From JBCCCJ01 sp039029315 (lineage in GTDB: Bacteria; Bacteroidota; Bacteroidia; J057), in contig JBCCGK010000012.1 in assembly GCA_039029315.1 (NCBI GenBank), positions 62,001 to 126,000 on the forward strand: a stretch of 64,000 nt of DNA. Reading direction: 5' to 3'. Below the pieces are notes generated by a model that saw only the letters and a program-made list of their open reading frames with translations, searched no databases and had not been told where the DNA came from. Positions within the stretch are counted from its first letter, which is position 1. Each line of letters opens with the position of its first letter. Positions 35,987 through 45,769 of the stretch are shown piece after piece. Position numbers and translations under genes: made by a program.

Positions 35987-37969
35987 TTATTTTTGTACGG
36001 CTTTGGCTTCTTTCAACAATGCAAAATCGATATTATCTCGGGTAATTCGGGCATAATTCCCTTTTCCTTTTGAGGCCAGTTCTGCGAGTTCTGAGATCTT
36101 GTTTTCAGGGAGTTTGCCAAATGAGAATACAGACAGATTGATATCTTTTCTACTGTTTTTGGAAGCAATTCCATATAGATCAGGAATGTCAAAGTATCCA
36201 TCTGTTGCCATGATGATCCGGTTGTTTCCCCCACTAATGAAGTTGGTTTCTGCCAAGCGATAAGCCTTTCTCAGGGCAGCTTTTCCTCTGGTAGCTCCCG
36301 AGGAGCGAAGCCCACTGATCGCATCCATGATTTGCTCTTCTCTCATGGCGGAAATACCGTTGAGAATCACTCTTGCCTCACCGGAATAGACAATGACAGA
36401 GATCTGGTCTTCTGCTCTCATGTGTTTGAGGAGTTTGGCAAGGGCATCTTTCAGGAGCGGGAGTTTTTCAGGTTTCCGCATAGAAGCTGAGACATCCAAC
36501 AACAATGTTAGATTGTTTTCAGCAACATAATCGAAGGTATAATCTGGTTTTTCTTCTGGTTTTGGAGGTTTAGGAGTTGGTTTCGGTATGGGTTTGGGTT
36601 CTGGTTTTACTGCAATAGGTTCTGGTTTGGGTTCTGGTTTGGGGGTAACTGGAGGTTTTTCGGCGATTGGTTTTGGGACAGGCTTAGGAGGGGTTGGATC
36701 TACAGCAGCGATAGGTGGCTTAGGTTTCGGTTGAGGTTTTCCCAACAGGAAATTCGAAACGATGGTCTCATCATAGGCTTTTTTCTCCACTTCAATCCGT
36801 CTCCTTGCTTTGGGATATCCATTCACCACAACGATCTGGTCATAGACCTTGTTGACATTGGGCAATTTGATGGTGTATCGGCCGGAGCGATTGGTTTTGA
36901 TTTTTTTGACCATGATTTTGGATCTGGCATCCAACAAAACGATTTCTCCTTCCAACCCGGTCCAATTGGCACTATCCCGGATCGTTCCAGTAAGCGCATG
37001 CATAATGGTCGGCATGGTAGGGCGAATCCGCTCATCAGCATCCTTGAGGTCGGCAAAAAAGATATCACCATTTCTGATGAAGTAAGCTTCCATTCCATCT
37101 GCTGTCAGGATCAAGCCGTAGTCATCTGCCTTGGTATTGAAGGGTTCTCCTACATTGATCACCTCCCCAAAAGTTCCATCACTGTTCAGGGTGGTTTTGA
37201 AGATATCCAATCCCCCAAAACCATCGTAGCCATCGGAAGCAAAATAGAGAGTCTTTCCATCTGCAGCCAGGAATACCCCTCGTTCATCTCCCGGTGTGCT
37301 GATTGGGAGGCGTTTGCAATAGGTCCATCCATAGGTGGATTGCTTGCTCATATAGATATCCATATTCCCATCATACTCTCTTCCGGCAGCCACGATGAAA
37401 CGTTTGAGATCAGGAGAGACTGTCATGCCATCTGTGGCAGAGATATATTGAAAAAACTCATTGATCCCGCCACCCAATCCTTTGGGACGGCTCCAGCTTT
37501 GTCCTTTCAGACTTGCGGTATAATAGGGCCCCCCATTGAATCGCCACAAGGAATTCCAGCTTTGATAGAACACGGTTTTTCCATCAGCACTCACATTGGG
37601 TTCGTCCTCGCCTTGGGGTGTGTTGATCCCCAGGGGCATGACTTTGGGCTTTTGCCATTTTCCATTGACTTTTCGAGAAAACCAGATGTCTCCATCGGCA
37701 ACTGAATCTCCGTCAAATGTCATATAGGTATCCTGGGACCAACTTTGACCGCCTCGCAAGGACATGAAATACAGGGACTTCCCATCAGGAGTAATGGACA
37801 AATTCACCTCCCGAAAAGCAGAATTCAGCACATTGAGCCGAGAAATTTGAATACGATCCTTATGGTCAAGTATGGTCGCCTTGCGCTGTGCAGACAGGAA
37901 CGTGGGAAGTAGAAGTAGGAGTACGAAAGTAGCGAATGTGCCACTATAGCCGATACAGGTTTTGATCAT
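35987..37969 (-). CDS. PD40 beta-propeller protein with Pro/Lys linker and C-terminal VWA domain
   Basis: A 660-residue exported protein. After a signal peptide (1-27, ending FLSA) come PD40/TolB-type propeller repeats (about 45-330: SITPDGKSLYFMSLRGGQSW, NVSADGKTVFYQS, LAADGKTLYFASDGYDGFGG). A CNA-B or carboxypeptidase-like domain follows (about 340-410, with LTGTIRDSANWTGLEGEIVL). Then comes a long linker of PKP/PEPK motifs (about 418-490) and a VWA domain from about 490 with the MIDAS motif LLLDVSASM and, later, MATDGYF. The first part resembles PD40-OmpA proteins, with VWA where OmpA usually stands. The linker could span the periplasm. Function unknown. Confidence 0.88.
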   Translation of the reverse strand: MIKTCIGYSGTFATFVLLLLLPTFLSAQRKATILDHKDRIQISRLNVLNSAFREVNLSITPDGKSLYFMSLRGGQSWSQDTYMTFDGDSVADGDIWFSRKVNGKWQKPKVMPLGINTPQGEDEPNVSADGKTVFYQSWNSLWRFNGGPYYTASLKGQSWSRPKGLGGGINEFFQYISATDGMTVSPDLKRFIVAAGREYDGNMDIYMSKQSTYGWTYCKRLPISTPGDERGVFLAADGKTLYFASDGYDGFGGLDIFKTTLNSDGTFGEVINVGEPFNTKADDYGLILTADGMEAYFIRNGDIFFADLKDADERIRPTMPTIMHALTGTIRDSANWTGLEGEIVLLDARSKIMVKKIKTNRSGRYTIKLPNVNKVYDQIVVVNGYPKARRRIEVEKKAYDETIVSNFLLGKPQPKPKPPIAAVDPTPPKPVPKPIAEKPPVTPKPEPKPEPIAVKPEPKPIPKPTPKPPKPEEKPDYTFDYVAENNLTLLLDVSASMRKPEKLPLLKDALAKLLKHMRAEDQISVIVYSGEARVILNGISAMREEQIMDAISGLRSSGATRGKAALRKAYRLAETNFISGGNNRIIMATDGYFDIPDLYGIASKNSRKDINLSVFSFGKLPENKISELAELASKGKGNYARITRDNIDFALLKEAKAVQK

Positions 37970-38191
37970 AAGTCGTGTCGTTTGGCTTAATGACTATCAA
38001 TTATCTTCAAAAGTTTGCTGCTAATAAAGATACTGCGAAAACAAGAGATCTCGAAATCCATAGAATTTTTGTCTAAAAAAGGGAGCTGTGTCACTTTCTC
38101 TTTTATTCGTGTATGCTTAGAAGCAACCTTCTGGGGAGAATTCGTAGTCACTACTACAACATTATTGTAAGACTGTTTATTCTAGATTGTT

Positions 38192-38692
38192 ATGAACTTC
38201 AACCGAATGTCATCTTCTGCGCTTCCTCAATTATCAACTACATTGACATGGCTGTTCATGGGCCTAACTGTGATATTATTTGCAATTTTCCCCATCGGGG
38301 ATCGCAGTTTATTTCAGGGAACCACTTCCCAGCTAATCCTGGATATTTCCCTGATAAGTGGAGCGGTTATTTTGAGTAGGCAGCTCATCAGAGGAATCTT
38401 CGGTCATTTCTGGCGATATCATACCAGCATTCGTCCCTTTACCTTCATTCTCGTCCAGTGGTCTATCAGTTTATTTACGTGGGCTGTTATGGCCCTACCT
38501 ATGGCGTGGAGTTTTTTCGAATGGTCTTATCTTGTGAATCCGGTCGAAAGCACCTTTTTCCAAACTGATGTTGCACTTGCTTTCGGGATGTTCGCGGCCT
38601 GGGCACTGATCGTATTCGTCTTGCCTTTTCTGCGAACCCCGGACTTACGCAAACCAATTCCTGCAAAAGTATCAGTAGCCCAAAGTCTATAG
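38192..38692 (+). CDS. Hypothetical four-segment membrane protein
   Basis: A 166-residue protein with about four membrane segments (around 14-34, 45-62, 84-104 and 127-150) and a short polar tail. The first reads LSTTLTWLFMGLTVILFAIF. No motif I recognise. It begins at ATG 38192, 222 nt from the divergent PD40-VWA gene. A very strong terminator lies 114 nt after its stop, so it is probably a single-gene transcript. Treated as real on length, hydrophobic pattern and an uncrowded position. Confidence 0.6.
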   Translation: MNFNRMSSSALPQLSTTLTWLFMGLTVILFAIFPIGDRSLFQGTTSQLILDISLISGAVILSRQLIRGIFGHFWRYHTSIRPFTFILVQWSISLFTWAVMALPMAWSFFEWSYLVNPVESTFFQTDVALAFGMFAAWALIVFVLPFLRTPDLRKPIPAKVSVAQSL

Positions 38693-38805
38693 AGCTGCTG
38701 TAGGTGGTTTTCTGGAGGGGGATTGACCATTGAGCCTGCCTGGCGAATTCTGCCCATCCATTCCTATGTGAGAAAATCAACCAGTTGAACATATATTTTT
38801 AGCAT

Positions 38806-38850
38806 AAAACCGTAAACGTGTCAATTTCGATTGGCACGTTTACGGTTTTT
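38806..38850. terminator. Long hairpin terminator with TTCG loop, T-run on the plus strand
   Basis: A 20-bp stem (38806-38825 and 38830-38849, one T-G wobble) closes on a TTCG tetraloop and is followed by a five-T end; the complementary A-run lies on the other side, so it works for either strand. The remainder of 38693-39037 shows no gene. Confidence 0.9.
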
Positions 38851-39037
38851 ATCCATTTCCTGGACCTCTTCCTTCCATTTCTGGATCAGGTGCAAATCCC
38901 CCCTCCCTCTCTCTACAAATCCGTTATCGACAAAAGATGTAAGAGGATACTTTTGAGCGTCATCTTCGAACAAAAGATGATCTGTTCAAGCAATATGACT
39001 GTTCAATTAACATTTTCACTCCCCTAACCGAATTGTT

Positions 39038-41449
39038 ATGAATCTCTCAAGACTGCTAATCATCCTCTGTATCCTGCCTATATTTTCCCTGGCACAAGTT
39101 CCAACACAAACCATTCGCGGCACAATCATCAACAAAGATACGCGACAACCTATTGAAGGAGCTCAAATCCTCACCCTCGACATGACCCCTCCCAAAGGTG
39201 CAATCACCAATGCCGAGGGAGTATTTCGGATCCAACATGTCCCTACCACAACTGGACGGGTGAGATTGATGGCCACACATATCAACTTTGACTCCGTGAC
39301 GACAGACAATCTCCAATTGAATTCTGCCAAGGAATTGATTGTGAATTTTGAAATGAATGAAGCGATCATGACCATGGAAGGCGTTGTCATTTCTTATGGA
39401 GAAAGTCCTGTTGAAGCCCTTAGTTCATTCGATCCCGTGAGTCGAAGAAGTTTTCGTGTAGAGGAGACCCAACGATACGCTGGCACGGTCAATGATCCAA
39501 GTAGAATGGCCATGGGATTTGCCGGCGTACAGGCCTCCCAGGACAATAACAGCGATATCATCATTCGTGGCAATTCCCCCGTCGGACTGCTCTGGCGACT
39601 AGAAGGAATCGATATCCCCAATCCCAACCACTTTGCCCGGAAAGGATCAAGTGGGGGCGGGATCACCATTTTCTCTGCTCAGGTTCTTGGCAATTCTGAT
39701 TTTGCGACAGGTGCTTTCTCTGCTCCTTATGGCAATGCCTTGTCTGGCGTTTTTGATATGAACTTTAGAAGAGGAAATACCGAGAACAGAGAATATCGCC
39801 TCAAGGCTGGTTTGTTAGGGCTTGATTTCGCTACAGAAGGACCGCTAAAGAAAGGCAAAAGTTCCTATCTGGTGAATTACCGTTATTCAACCCTGGGAAT
39901 CCTCAATGATGTTGGGTTCCGATTGGTAGGCGAACGGATTGATAACAACTTCCAGGATCTCTCATTCAATCTTTATTTGCCCACCAAAAATCCCAACACC
40001 ACCTTCACAGTTTTTGGACTGGGAGGACTCAGTGAAGAATTGTGGGACCCTGTTCAGGATTCTTTGAGCTGGAGCCGTCCCTACCGCACAACCCGAGATT
40101 ATTTGACACGCATGGGAGCAGGAGGTGCCACTTTTACCCACCTGATCGACGACAAATCATTTATCAAAGCTGTGGTAGCGGTAATGGGAGATCGAGTGGT
40201 GGACAATGACGATACCTTGAACATCAGCAGCCTGACCCCAAATCCTGACCCTGGCATCCTGGAAAACTCAGTAGATTGGACAAGTTTGCAGGAATCTCCC
40301 TTTGAAATGGAGGAATATGTGAACTCCAGGATTTCCTCTCATGTCTATTATAGCAGACGACTCAGCCCCAAAGCAATGATGCAGACAGGCGTCTTGGCCT
40401 CCCATATTCGCTATCAGTTCTCACATCAGCAGCGTATTCCTGATAGTACTGCTTTCGAAACCCTCGTGAGTGGCAAGGACAATTCGAATCTTCTACAGAC
40501 ATATGTTCAGTTTCGCTTCAACCCAACAGATCGATTCAGCCTCAATGCTGGCTTACATGCCATGACCTTGACCTTGAATCAGACAGCCTCGCTTGAGCCT
40601 CGCCTGTCTATGAAGTATCGAGTCAATGAGCAAATCTCCCTCAGTGCGGCTTATGGCATCCACAGCCAAACCCTTCCGCTGGGCAATTACTTTACGCAAA
40701 TACAAGGCATCGAAGGAATCAATATGCCAAATATCGGCCTAAAGATGCCCAAAGCCCATCATGCCGTCATTGGGTATGAGCAAGTGTTTGACAACAACCT
40801 GAGATTGCTGGTAGAAGGCTATTATCAGCACCTATATGATCTTCCTGTTACGCCAAGTTCTGCCCCTAGTGATTATATGCTCCTCAACGAAAGGGATGGC
40901 TATGCTACTCAGGCTCTCAGCAGTGATGGAACGGGTGTCAACATGGGCGTAGATGTAACTTTTGAGAAATTTTTCAGCAATGGAGTCTTTTTCTTATGGA
41001 ACGGATCGCTGTATGAAAGCAACTATACTGCTTCAGATGGGAAGACCTACAGTACACGATACAATAGCCGATACAACACCAGTTTGATGGCAGGTACAGA
41101 ATTCAAGGCTGGAAAAGGTGGCAGCATTCAATTGGGTGCAAGAACGGTACTGAATGGTGGGCTTCGCTACACACCTGGAGATGAAGTCCTGTCCAAAGAG
41201 GCGAAGGTATTTGTAGGCAAGTCAGGAGCCGCTTTCAGTGAAGGAGTTGGAGAATACTTCCGCATTGATCTACGAGCAGCCTACCGAAAGAATCTGAAGA
41301 AATCAGCCTATACCATCTCTCTGGATGTACAGAATGCCACCAATCGCCGGAATGTCAGGGATCAAATTTATGACCCGGGATACAACCGACTTGTGAATCG
41401 GTTCCAGAGTGGGTTGATTCCTGTGATTAGTTTCCAGATTGATTTTTAG
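39038..41449 (+). CDS. TonB-dependent receptor with carboxypeptidase-like N-terminal domain
   Basis: An 803-residue outer-membrane receptor. Signal peptide 1-19 (ends SLAQ). Residues 24-108 are a carboxypeptidase-D-like regulatory domain (GTIINKDTRQPIEGAQILTL). A plug follows (about 120-240: ASQDNNSDIIIRGNSPVGLL, SAQVLGNSDFATGAFSAPYG), then a barrel to the terminal Phe (ISFQIDF). SusC-like length and layout without the SusC-specific partner SusD nearby suggest a stand-alone receptor for a peptide, metal chelate or glycan. ATG at 39038; its stop overlaps the convergent ankyrin gene by 4 nt. Confidence 0.92.
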   Translation: MNLSRLLIILCILPIFSLAQVPTQTIRGTIINKDTRQPIEGAQILTLDMTPPKGAITNAEGVFRIQHVPTTTGRVRLMATHINFDSVTTDNLQLNSAKELIVNFEMNEAIMTMEGVVISYGESPVEALSSFDPVSRRSFRVEETQRYAGTVNDPSRMAMGFAGVQASQDNNSDIIIRGNSPVGLLWRLEGIDIPNPNHFARKGSSGGGITIFSAQVLGNSDFATGAFSAPYGNALSGVFDMNFRRGNTENREYRLKAGLLGLDFATEGPLKKGKSSYLVNYRYSTLGILNDVGFRLVGERIDNNFQDLSFNLYLPTKNPNTTFTVFGLGGLSEELWDPVQDSLSWSRPYRTTRDYLTRMGAGGATFTHLIDDKSFIKAVVAVMGDRVVDNDDTLNISSLTPNPDPGILENSVDWTSLQESPFEMEEYVNSRISSHVYYSRRLSPKAMMQTGVLASHIRYQFSHQQRIPDSTAFETLVSGKDNSNLLQTYVQFRFNPTDRFSLNAGLHAMTLTLNQTASLEPRLSMKYRVNEQISLSAAYGIHSQTLPLGNYFTQIQGIEGINMPNIGLKMPKAHHAVIGYEQVFDNNLRLLVEGYYQHLYDLPVTPSSAPSDYMLLNERDGYATQALSSDGTGVNMGVDVTFEKFFSNGVFFLWNGSLYESNYTASDGKTYSTRYNSRYNTSLMAGTEFKAGKGGSIQLGARTVLNGGLRYTPGDEVLSKEAKVFVGKSGAAFSEGVGEYFRIDLRAAYRKNLKKSAYTISLDVQNATNRRNVRDQIYDPGYNRLVNRFQSGLIPVISFQIDF

Positions 41450-42357
41450 ATATAGCTTTCGAGCAAATGAATCAAATCCTGATGAACAGGGCGTTCATCT
41501 TCGAGATAATGAGACAAAGCAATATCCAGAGGGCTTCGGCCCTCTGTGTCTTTTTGCAGAGGGTCTGCATGAAAGTTCAGGAGTAAATCTGTCATTTCCA
41601 GGCTAGGCGCACAGATCGCATAGTGCAATGCACTCCTTTGTTGGTAGAATCCACTGGCGGCCAGATTGACATCAGCTCCTTCTGTCAACAAAAACTGCAA
41701 CAAATCGATATGGTCATTGTAGACAGCCCAATGTAAAGCGCCCAAGCCTCCTCCGGTAGGAAGCTGGTTGATGTCGGCCCCTTGCCTCAGAAGTTCGCGC
41801 ACAAGTGCGACATCTCCATAATAACTTGCCAAATGGATCGCGGATCGACCTCGGGCATCTCCGGCCGTCACCATGGCATCTACTCTACCCCCTCGCTCCA
41901 ACAGCCTGAGAGTCAGATCTGTGAGCCCAGAATCACAGGCAACCAATACTGGTGTCCAACCTTGTTGTTGGTCTACATAGTTGGGATTGGCTCCCTGATG
42001 AATCAACCACTCAGCAATGTCCTGATTGCTTTTGTTAATGGCTACCATCAAGGGGGTCCAGCTTCGTTGGTCAGAAGTCGAATCAATCTCTGCACCATAC
42101 TGGATCAATAATTCCGCTGCAGTCTTTTGACCAAATATACAGGCTACATGCAGGGGGCTATTGCCATATTCATCCAACAAATTGACATCTGATCCATGCT
42201 CTAGAAGCAAATGGATCAAATTCACATCTCCCTGATATATGGCTACATGTAAGGGAGTACTACCCATTTCATCCGTAACATTCAAATCCCCACCTTTGTG
42301 GATGTAATCCCGTACAAAGTGCAAGTCATCGTTATATATGGCTTCGAATAATGGCAT
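41446..42357 (-). CDS. Ankyrin-repeat protein
   Basis: A 303-residue protein made almost wholly of about eight ankyrin repeats (GSTPLHVAIYQGDVNLIHLL, GNSPLHVACIFGQKTAAELL, GRSAIHLASYYGDVALVREL, GALHWAVYNDHIDLLQFL). No signal peptide and no catalytic domain, so it is a cytoplasmic binding module. The partner is unknown. The start is the ATG ending at 42357. Confidence 0.9.
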   Translation of the reverse strand: MPLFEAIYNDDLHFVRDYIHKGGDLNVTDEMGSTPLHVAIYQGDVNLIHLLLEHGSDVNLLDEYGNSPLHVACIFGQKTAAELLIQYGAEIDSTSDQRSWTPLMVAINKSNQDIAEWLIHQGANPNYVDQQQGWTPVLVACDSGLTDLTLRLLERGGRVDAMVTAGDARGRSAIHLASYYGDVALVRELLRQGADINQLPTGGGLGALHWAVYNDHIDLLQFLLTEGADVNLAASGFYQQRSALHYAICAPSLEMTDLLLNFHADPLQKDTEGRSPLDIALSHYLEDERPVHQDLIHLLESYI

Positions 42358-42952
42358 GTCTCACATTAGAATCAGCATCAAATAAAAGGTAGTGATAATT
42401 TTCCTTACGTTTTCAAATTAGATTGGGTTATCCTCTTATTTTGATGAGAAATTTAGTGGGTAGCTATGGTTTGTGCAACCACTGTTTGTTCTTTTCTACA
42501 GAATAAGTTACATAAGCGGTAAAATGTAAGGTTTGAGTGGGGAAAAATCCTGCCTCAACCTACATAATTGACAAGCGTTTTTGTTCTCTCGTTGCTAATG
42601 TTTGCTTGCTTTCACATTTTGACAGCCCGTTTTTTCGACATGCACGAATGGTTTCTATGGCTTCTTTACAGAAAAAGAGACCATACCAAAAGGAGAACAA
42701 AGGTCATTTTTGCTCAACACATTCTCAATCCTTATTCCTTCTATATGGTTGACAGGATGTCTGATCTAGCTACAGAGGAAAACCGGACTAAAGAAAAAAT
42801 GGCAAGAAAAACTTGATCTGTCAAAAATTGCATTCAAAATGTTGACTACCGCACACTGTTATCAGTTCAGGTGGGTAGATCGCTAAAAAGTCGCAAAGAA
42901 TTCTAACAACAAATGATGAGAAAAAAAGGTACGGTAGAGCGTCAACATGCAA
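42358..42952. other. 595-nt gap with no supported gene
   Basis: No homologous frame was recognised. A plus-strand frame at 42568-42816 (TTG start, 82 codons, one hydrophobic stretch) has no supporting signal and is not called. The gap separates two minus-strand genes and should hold the ankyrin gene's promoter. Confidence 0.5.
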
Positions 42953-44542
42953 TCAATCTGCCACCACCATCTCACTCGTGAAGTGAAATGTCACTTCTGG
43001 GAACAATTCCTGGGTAGAATTCAGATCCCAGGAAGTGGACGCTAGATAGACCTCATTTCCATGCTTGTCAAGTGCCATGTTTCGCACCTTCCGCTGTTTG
43101 AAGATTTTGAATTTGGCGGGATTGTCCGAAGTAACCCAACAGGCCTTGTAGAGACTCGCAGACTGATAATTGCATGTGGCGCCATACTCATGCTTGAGTC
43201 GGTATTGAATGACATCAAACTGAAGGGCCCCTACTGTACCGATGAGTTTTCGGCCATTGAATTGACTGACAAACAACTGCGCAACGCCTTCATCTGTCAA
43301 CTGCGCCAATCCTTTGGCCAATTGTTTGGATTTCATCGGATCTCCATTCTCTACATACTGGAACAATTCCGGGGCAAATCGAGGGATTCCAGTGAAATGT
43401 AGTTGCTCGCCTTCTGTCAAGGTGTCGCCGATTTTGAAGTTTCCTGTATCATACAAGCCGACGATGTCTCCCGGATAGGCTTGTTCGACTATCGATTTTT
43501 TGGCTGCCATGAAAGAAGTTGGGCTAGAAAACTTCAATTTCTTACCTAATCTGACATGGTGATAATTTTTGTTTCGCTCAAACAATCCGGAACAAATCCT
43601 GACAAAGGCAATTCGATTCCTGTGATTGGGGTCTATATTGGCGTGAATCTTGAAAACAAAGCCTGAAAACTTGGGCTCAGAAGGTTGTACTTCTCTTTCT
43701 TCTGTCTTACATGCCTGGGGAGGGGGAGCGATTTGAATAAAGCAATCCAACAATTCCTTTACACCAAAATTGTTGATTGCACTCCCAAAAAAGACAGGCG
43801 ACAGCATTCCTTCCTGATAGAGTTCCTTGTCAAATTCAGGATAGACGCCAGTCAGCAACTCCAATTCTTCTCTCAGGTTGTCGGCATCATCGCCCAGGTT
43901 TTCATCCAGTCTTTTGTCCTCCAGATTTTCAAACTCAACCACATCATCCTCCGTCCGTTTGCCATGCGCACTGAATAAGGCCAGATGTCGTTGGTACATG
44001 TCATAGACACCTTTGAAGGACCTCCCCATACTGATGGGCCAGCTCAAAGGACAGACATTGAGTTGCAGTTTTTCTTCAATTTCGTCTAATAGTTCAAAGG
44101 GGTCCTTTCCTTCGCGGTCCAGTTTGTTGATAAAGACCATGATCGGCGTATCGCGCATTCGACAGACTTCCACCAGCTTTTCAGTTTGTGTCTCCACCCC
44201 TTTTGCAACATCAATAACGACGATGACACTGTCTACTGCGGTGAGGGTTCGATAAGTATCTTCGGCAAAATCCTTGTGACCAGGGGTGTCCAGAATATTG
44301 ATTTTCACATCCTGATATTCAAAGCCCATCACTGAAGTCGCTACCGAAATTCCTCTTTGCCGTTCAATTTCCATGAAGTCAGAGGTGGCACCACGCTTGA
44401 TTTTGTTGGATTTCACGGCGCCAGCAGTCTGGATAGCACCTCCGAACAGGAGTAATTTCTCTGTCAAAGTCGTTTTTCCAGCATCCGGGTGGCTGATGAT
44501 GGCAAAGGTTCTTCTGCGGTTGATTTCTTTTTCTAATTTCAT
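42953..44542 (-). CDS. prfC: Peptide chain release factor 3
   Basis: A 529-residue GTPase that recycles RF1 and RF2 after translation termination. Motifs: G1 SHPDAGKTTLTE, the switch I region EIERQRGISVATS, G3 DTPGHKDFAEDTYR and G4 VFINKLDREGKDPF. Domain length fits bacterial RF3, and the C-terminal domain continues to FHFTSEMVVAD. The RGATSDFMEIERQRGISV pattern separates it from EF-G. No operon partner; the OmpA gene lies 182 nt downstream on the same strand. Confidence 0.97.
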   Translation of the reverse strand: MKLEKEINRRRTFAIISHPDAGKTTLTEKLLLFGGAIQTAGAVKSNKIKRGATSDFMEIERQRGISVATSVMGFEYQDVKINILDTPGHKDFAEDTYRTLTAVDSVIVVIDVAKGVETQTEKLVEVCRMRDTPIMVFINKLDREGKDPFELLDEIEEKLQLNVCPLSWPISMGRSFKGVYDMYQRHLALFSAHGKRTEDDVVEFENLEDKRLDENLGDDADNLREELELLTGVYPEFDKELYQEGMLSPVFFGSAINNFGVKELLDCFIQIAPPPQACKTEEREVQPSEPKFSGFVFKIHANIDPNHRNRIAFVRICSGLFERNKNYHHVRLGKKLKFSSPTSFMAAKKSIVEQAYPGDIVGLYDTGNFKIGDTLTEGEQLHFTGIPRFAPELFQYVENGDPMKSKQLAKGLAQLTDEGVAQLFVSQFNGRKLIGTVGALQFDVIQYRLKHEYGATCNYQSASLYKACWVTSDNPAKFKIFKQRKVRNMALDKHGNEVYLASTSWDLNSTQELFPEVTFHFTSEMVVAD

Positions 44543-44657
44543 GAGCTGAGTGGGAGTTCCAGGGTGCCGATGTGGGTGTGTAAATGGGTCTGATGTATTC
44601 AGGCGAAAATTTCCTGCAAATTTACAACTCTTTTCATTGGCACTTGGAACTCTGGCC

Positions 44658-44692
44658 TAAAAAAAAATCCCGCTTCATAATCGAAGCGGGAT
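44658..44692 (-). terminator. Terminator of the OmpA-lipoprotein gene
   Basis: ATCCCGCTTC-ATAATC-GAAGCGGGAT forms a 10-bp stem; on the minus strand it is followed by a run of about nine T. It starts 32 nt after the OmpA stop codon. Confidence 0.92.
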
Positions 44693-44723
44693 GGATCACA
44701 GATCCGAATATATTGTTGGTAGC

Positions 44724-45491
44724 TTAGTTTGAGCTTCCCATTCCAGCAAAATCGCTTTTGTACATTTTGTACAGGCCGTCGATTTTAGGAACAATGACAA
44801 ACTCTGTGCGTCGGTTTTTCTCTTTTCCTTCGTCAGACATATTGTCTGAAACAGGCATGGTTTCTCCTTTTCCAGAAGCAGTCAAGCGGCCTTCCTTCAC
44901 ACCATTGGCAACCAATTCGCGAACAACATTGAGTGAACGAGCAACACTCAAAGACCAGTTGTCTTTGAAACGCGCTTTGTGGATCACTACAGGATCATTG
45001 TCTGTATGTCCTTCAACCAGGATTGAGAGGTCTCCATTGTCTTTCAAGACACCTGCCAGTGTGGCCAGAACATCTTTAGACTCTTTCTTGATCCTGTCTC
45101 GTCCAGCTTCGAAGAGGACTTTGTTTGCCATTGTGATATAAAGCTTACCACCTTTTTCTTCAACCTGAATGTCATTTGAGTCGAAGGAAGAGAAAGCTTC
45201 TTTGATGGCGTTTTGAAGGTTGGCAATTTTGCCATTGTTCACTTTGATTTGCTCTGTCAGTGAAACGATCTCTTCACTCTTCATGTTGAGGTTCCCCTCC
45301 ATGGTGGAAATTTTTCCTTTGAGATCGTCATTTTCTTCTTGAGCAGTAGCCAGTGAGCTCTCCAATGCACTTTTTTCAGCAGCAGCACGTGTCATGGCTT
45401 CTTCGTACTTCTTCTTGGAAATACAAGAAGTAAGAACGCCAACCATAGCCAGTGCTACCATAGCTTTAAGGATGATTGCTGATAATTTCAT
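44724..45491 (-). CDS. OmpA-family lipoprotein
   Basis: A 255-residue outer-membrane lipoprotein. The start chosen (ATG ending at 45491) gives a lipoprotein signal with lipobox VLTSC and Cys23. An in-frame codon 36 residues earlier would bury it. Residues 28-95 form a coiled coil (KKKYEEAMTRAAAEKSALES). The C-terminal OmpA domain has ILVEGHTDNDPVV and the peptidoglycan-binding ending NRRTEFVIVPKI. It tethers outer membrane and cell wall, in the style of Pal or MotB-like domains. The first 36 codons of the longer frame look like leader sequence. Confidence 0.93.
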   Translation of the reverse strand: MKLSAIILKAMVALAMVGVLTSCISKKKYEEAMTRAAAEKSALESSLATAQEENDDLKGKISTMEGNLNMKSEEIVSLTEQIKVNNGKIANLQNAIKEAFSSFDSNDIQVEEKGGKLYITMANKVLFEAGRDRIKKESKDVLATLAGVLKDNGDLSILVEGHTDNDPVVIHKARFKDNWSLSVARSLNVVRELVANGVKEGRLTASGKGETMPVSDNMSDEGKEKNRRTEFVIVPKIDGLYKMYKSDFAGMGSSN

Positions 45492-45769
45492 GATAATTTT
45501 GTTGCGTAATCTTATGATGATTGATGACAATAATATGTATGCTTTGAGGTATCGTATAGTGCCATCTTTTCGACTACATAGATATTGATACTTATGCAAA
45601 TAAGCAAATCATTCGCTATTTTCACAGTGATCAGGGACTGAAAAACTGGATATTTCGGGATAATATCTGGATCAACCAGCCAATCAACAGGATGAAAGCA
45701 AATGGGCCTGGAAAAGTACCTCTCATTCTGTCGACTTTCGCCTAATCCGGAAATCTCCTCTTCATCCAG

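Noticed and set aside
36731..37705. Long plus-strand open frame opposite the PD40-VWA gene
   Set aside because: It has no motif and is antisense to a well-supported gene; the long frame follows from that gene's codon bias.
42568..42816. 82-codon frame in the gap before prfC
   Set aside because: TTG start, no motif, one hydrophobic stretch only.
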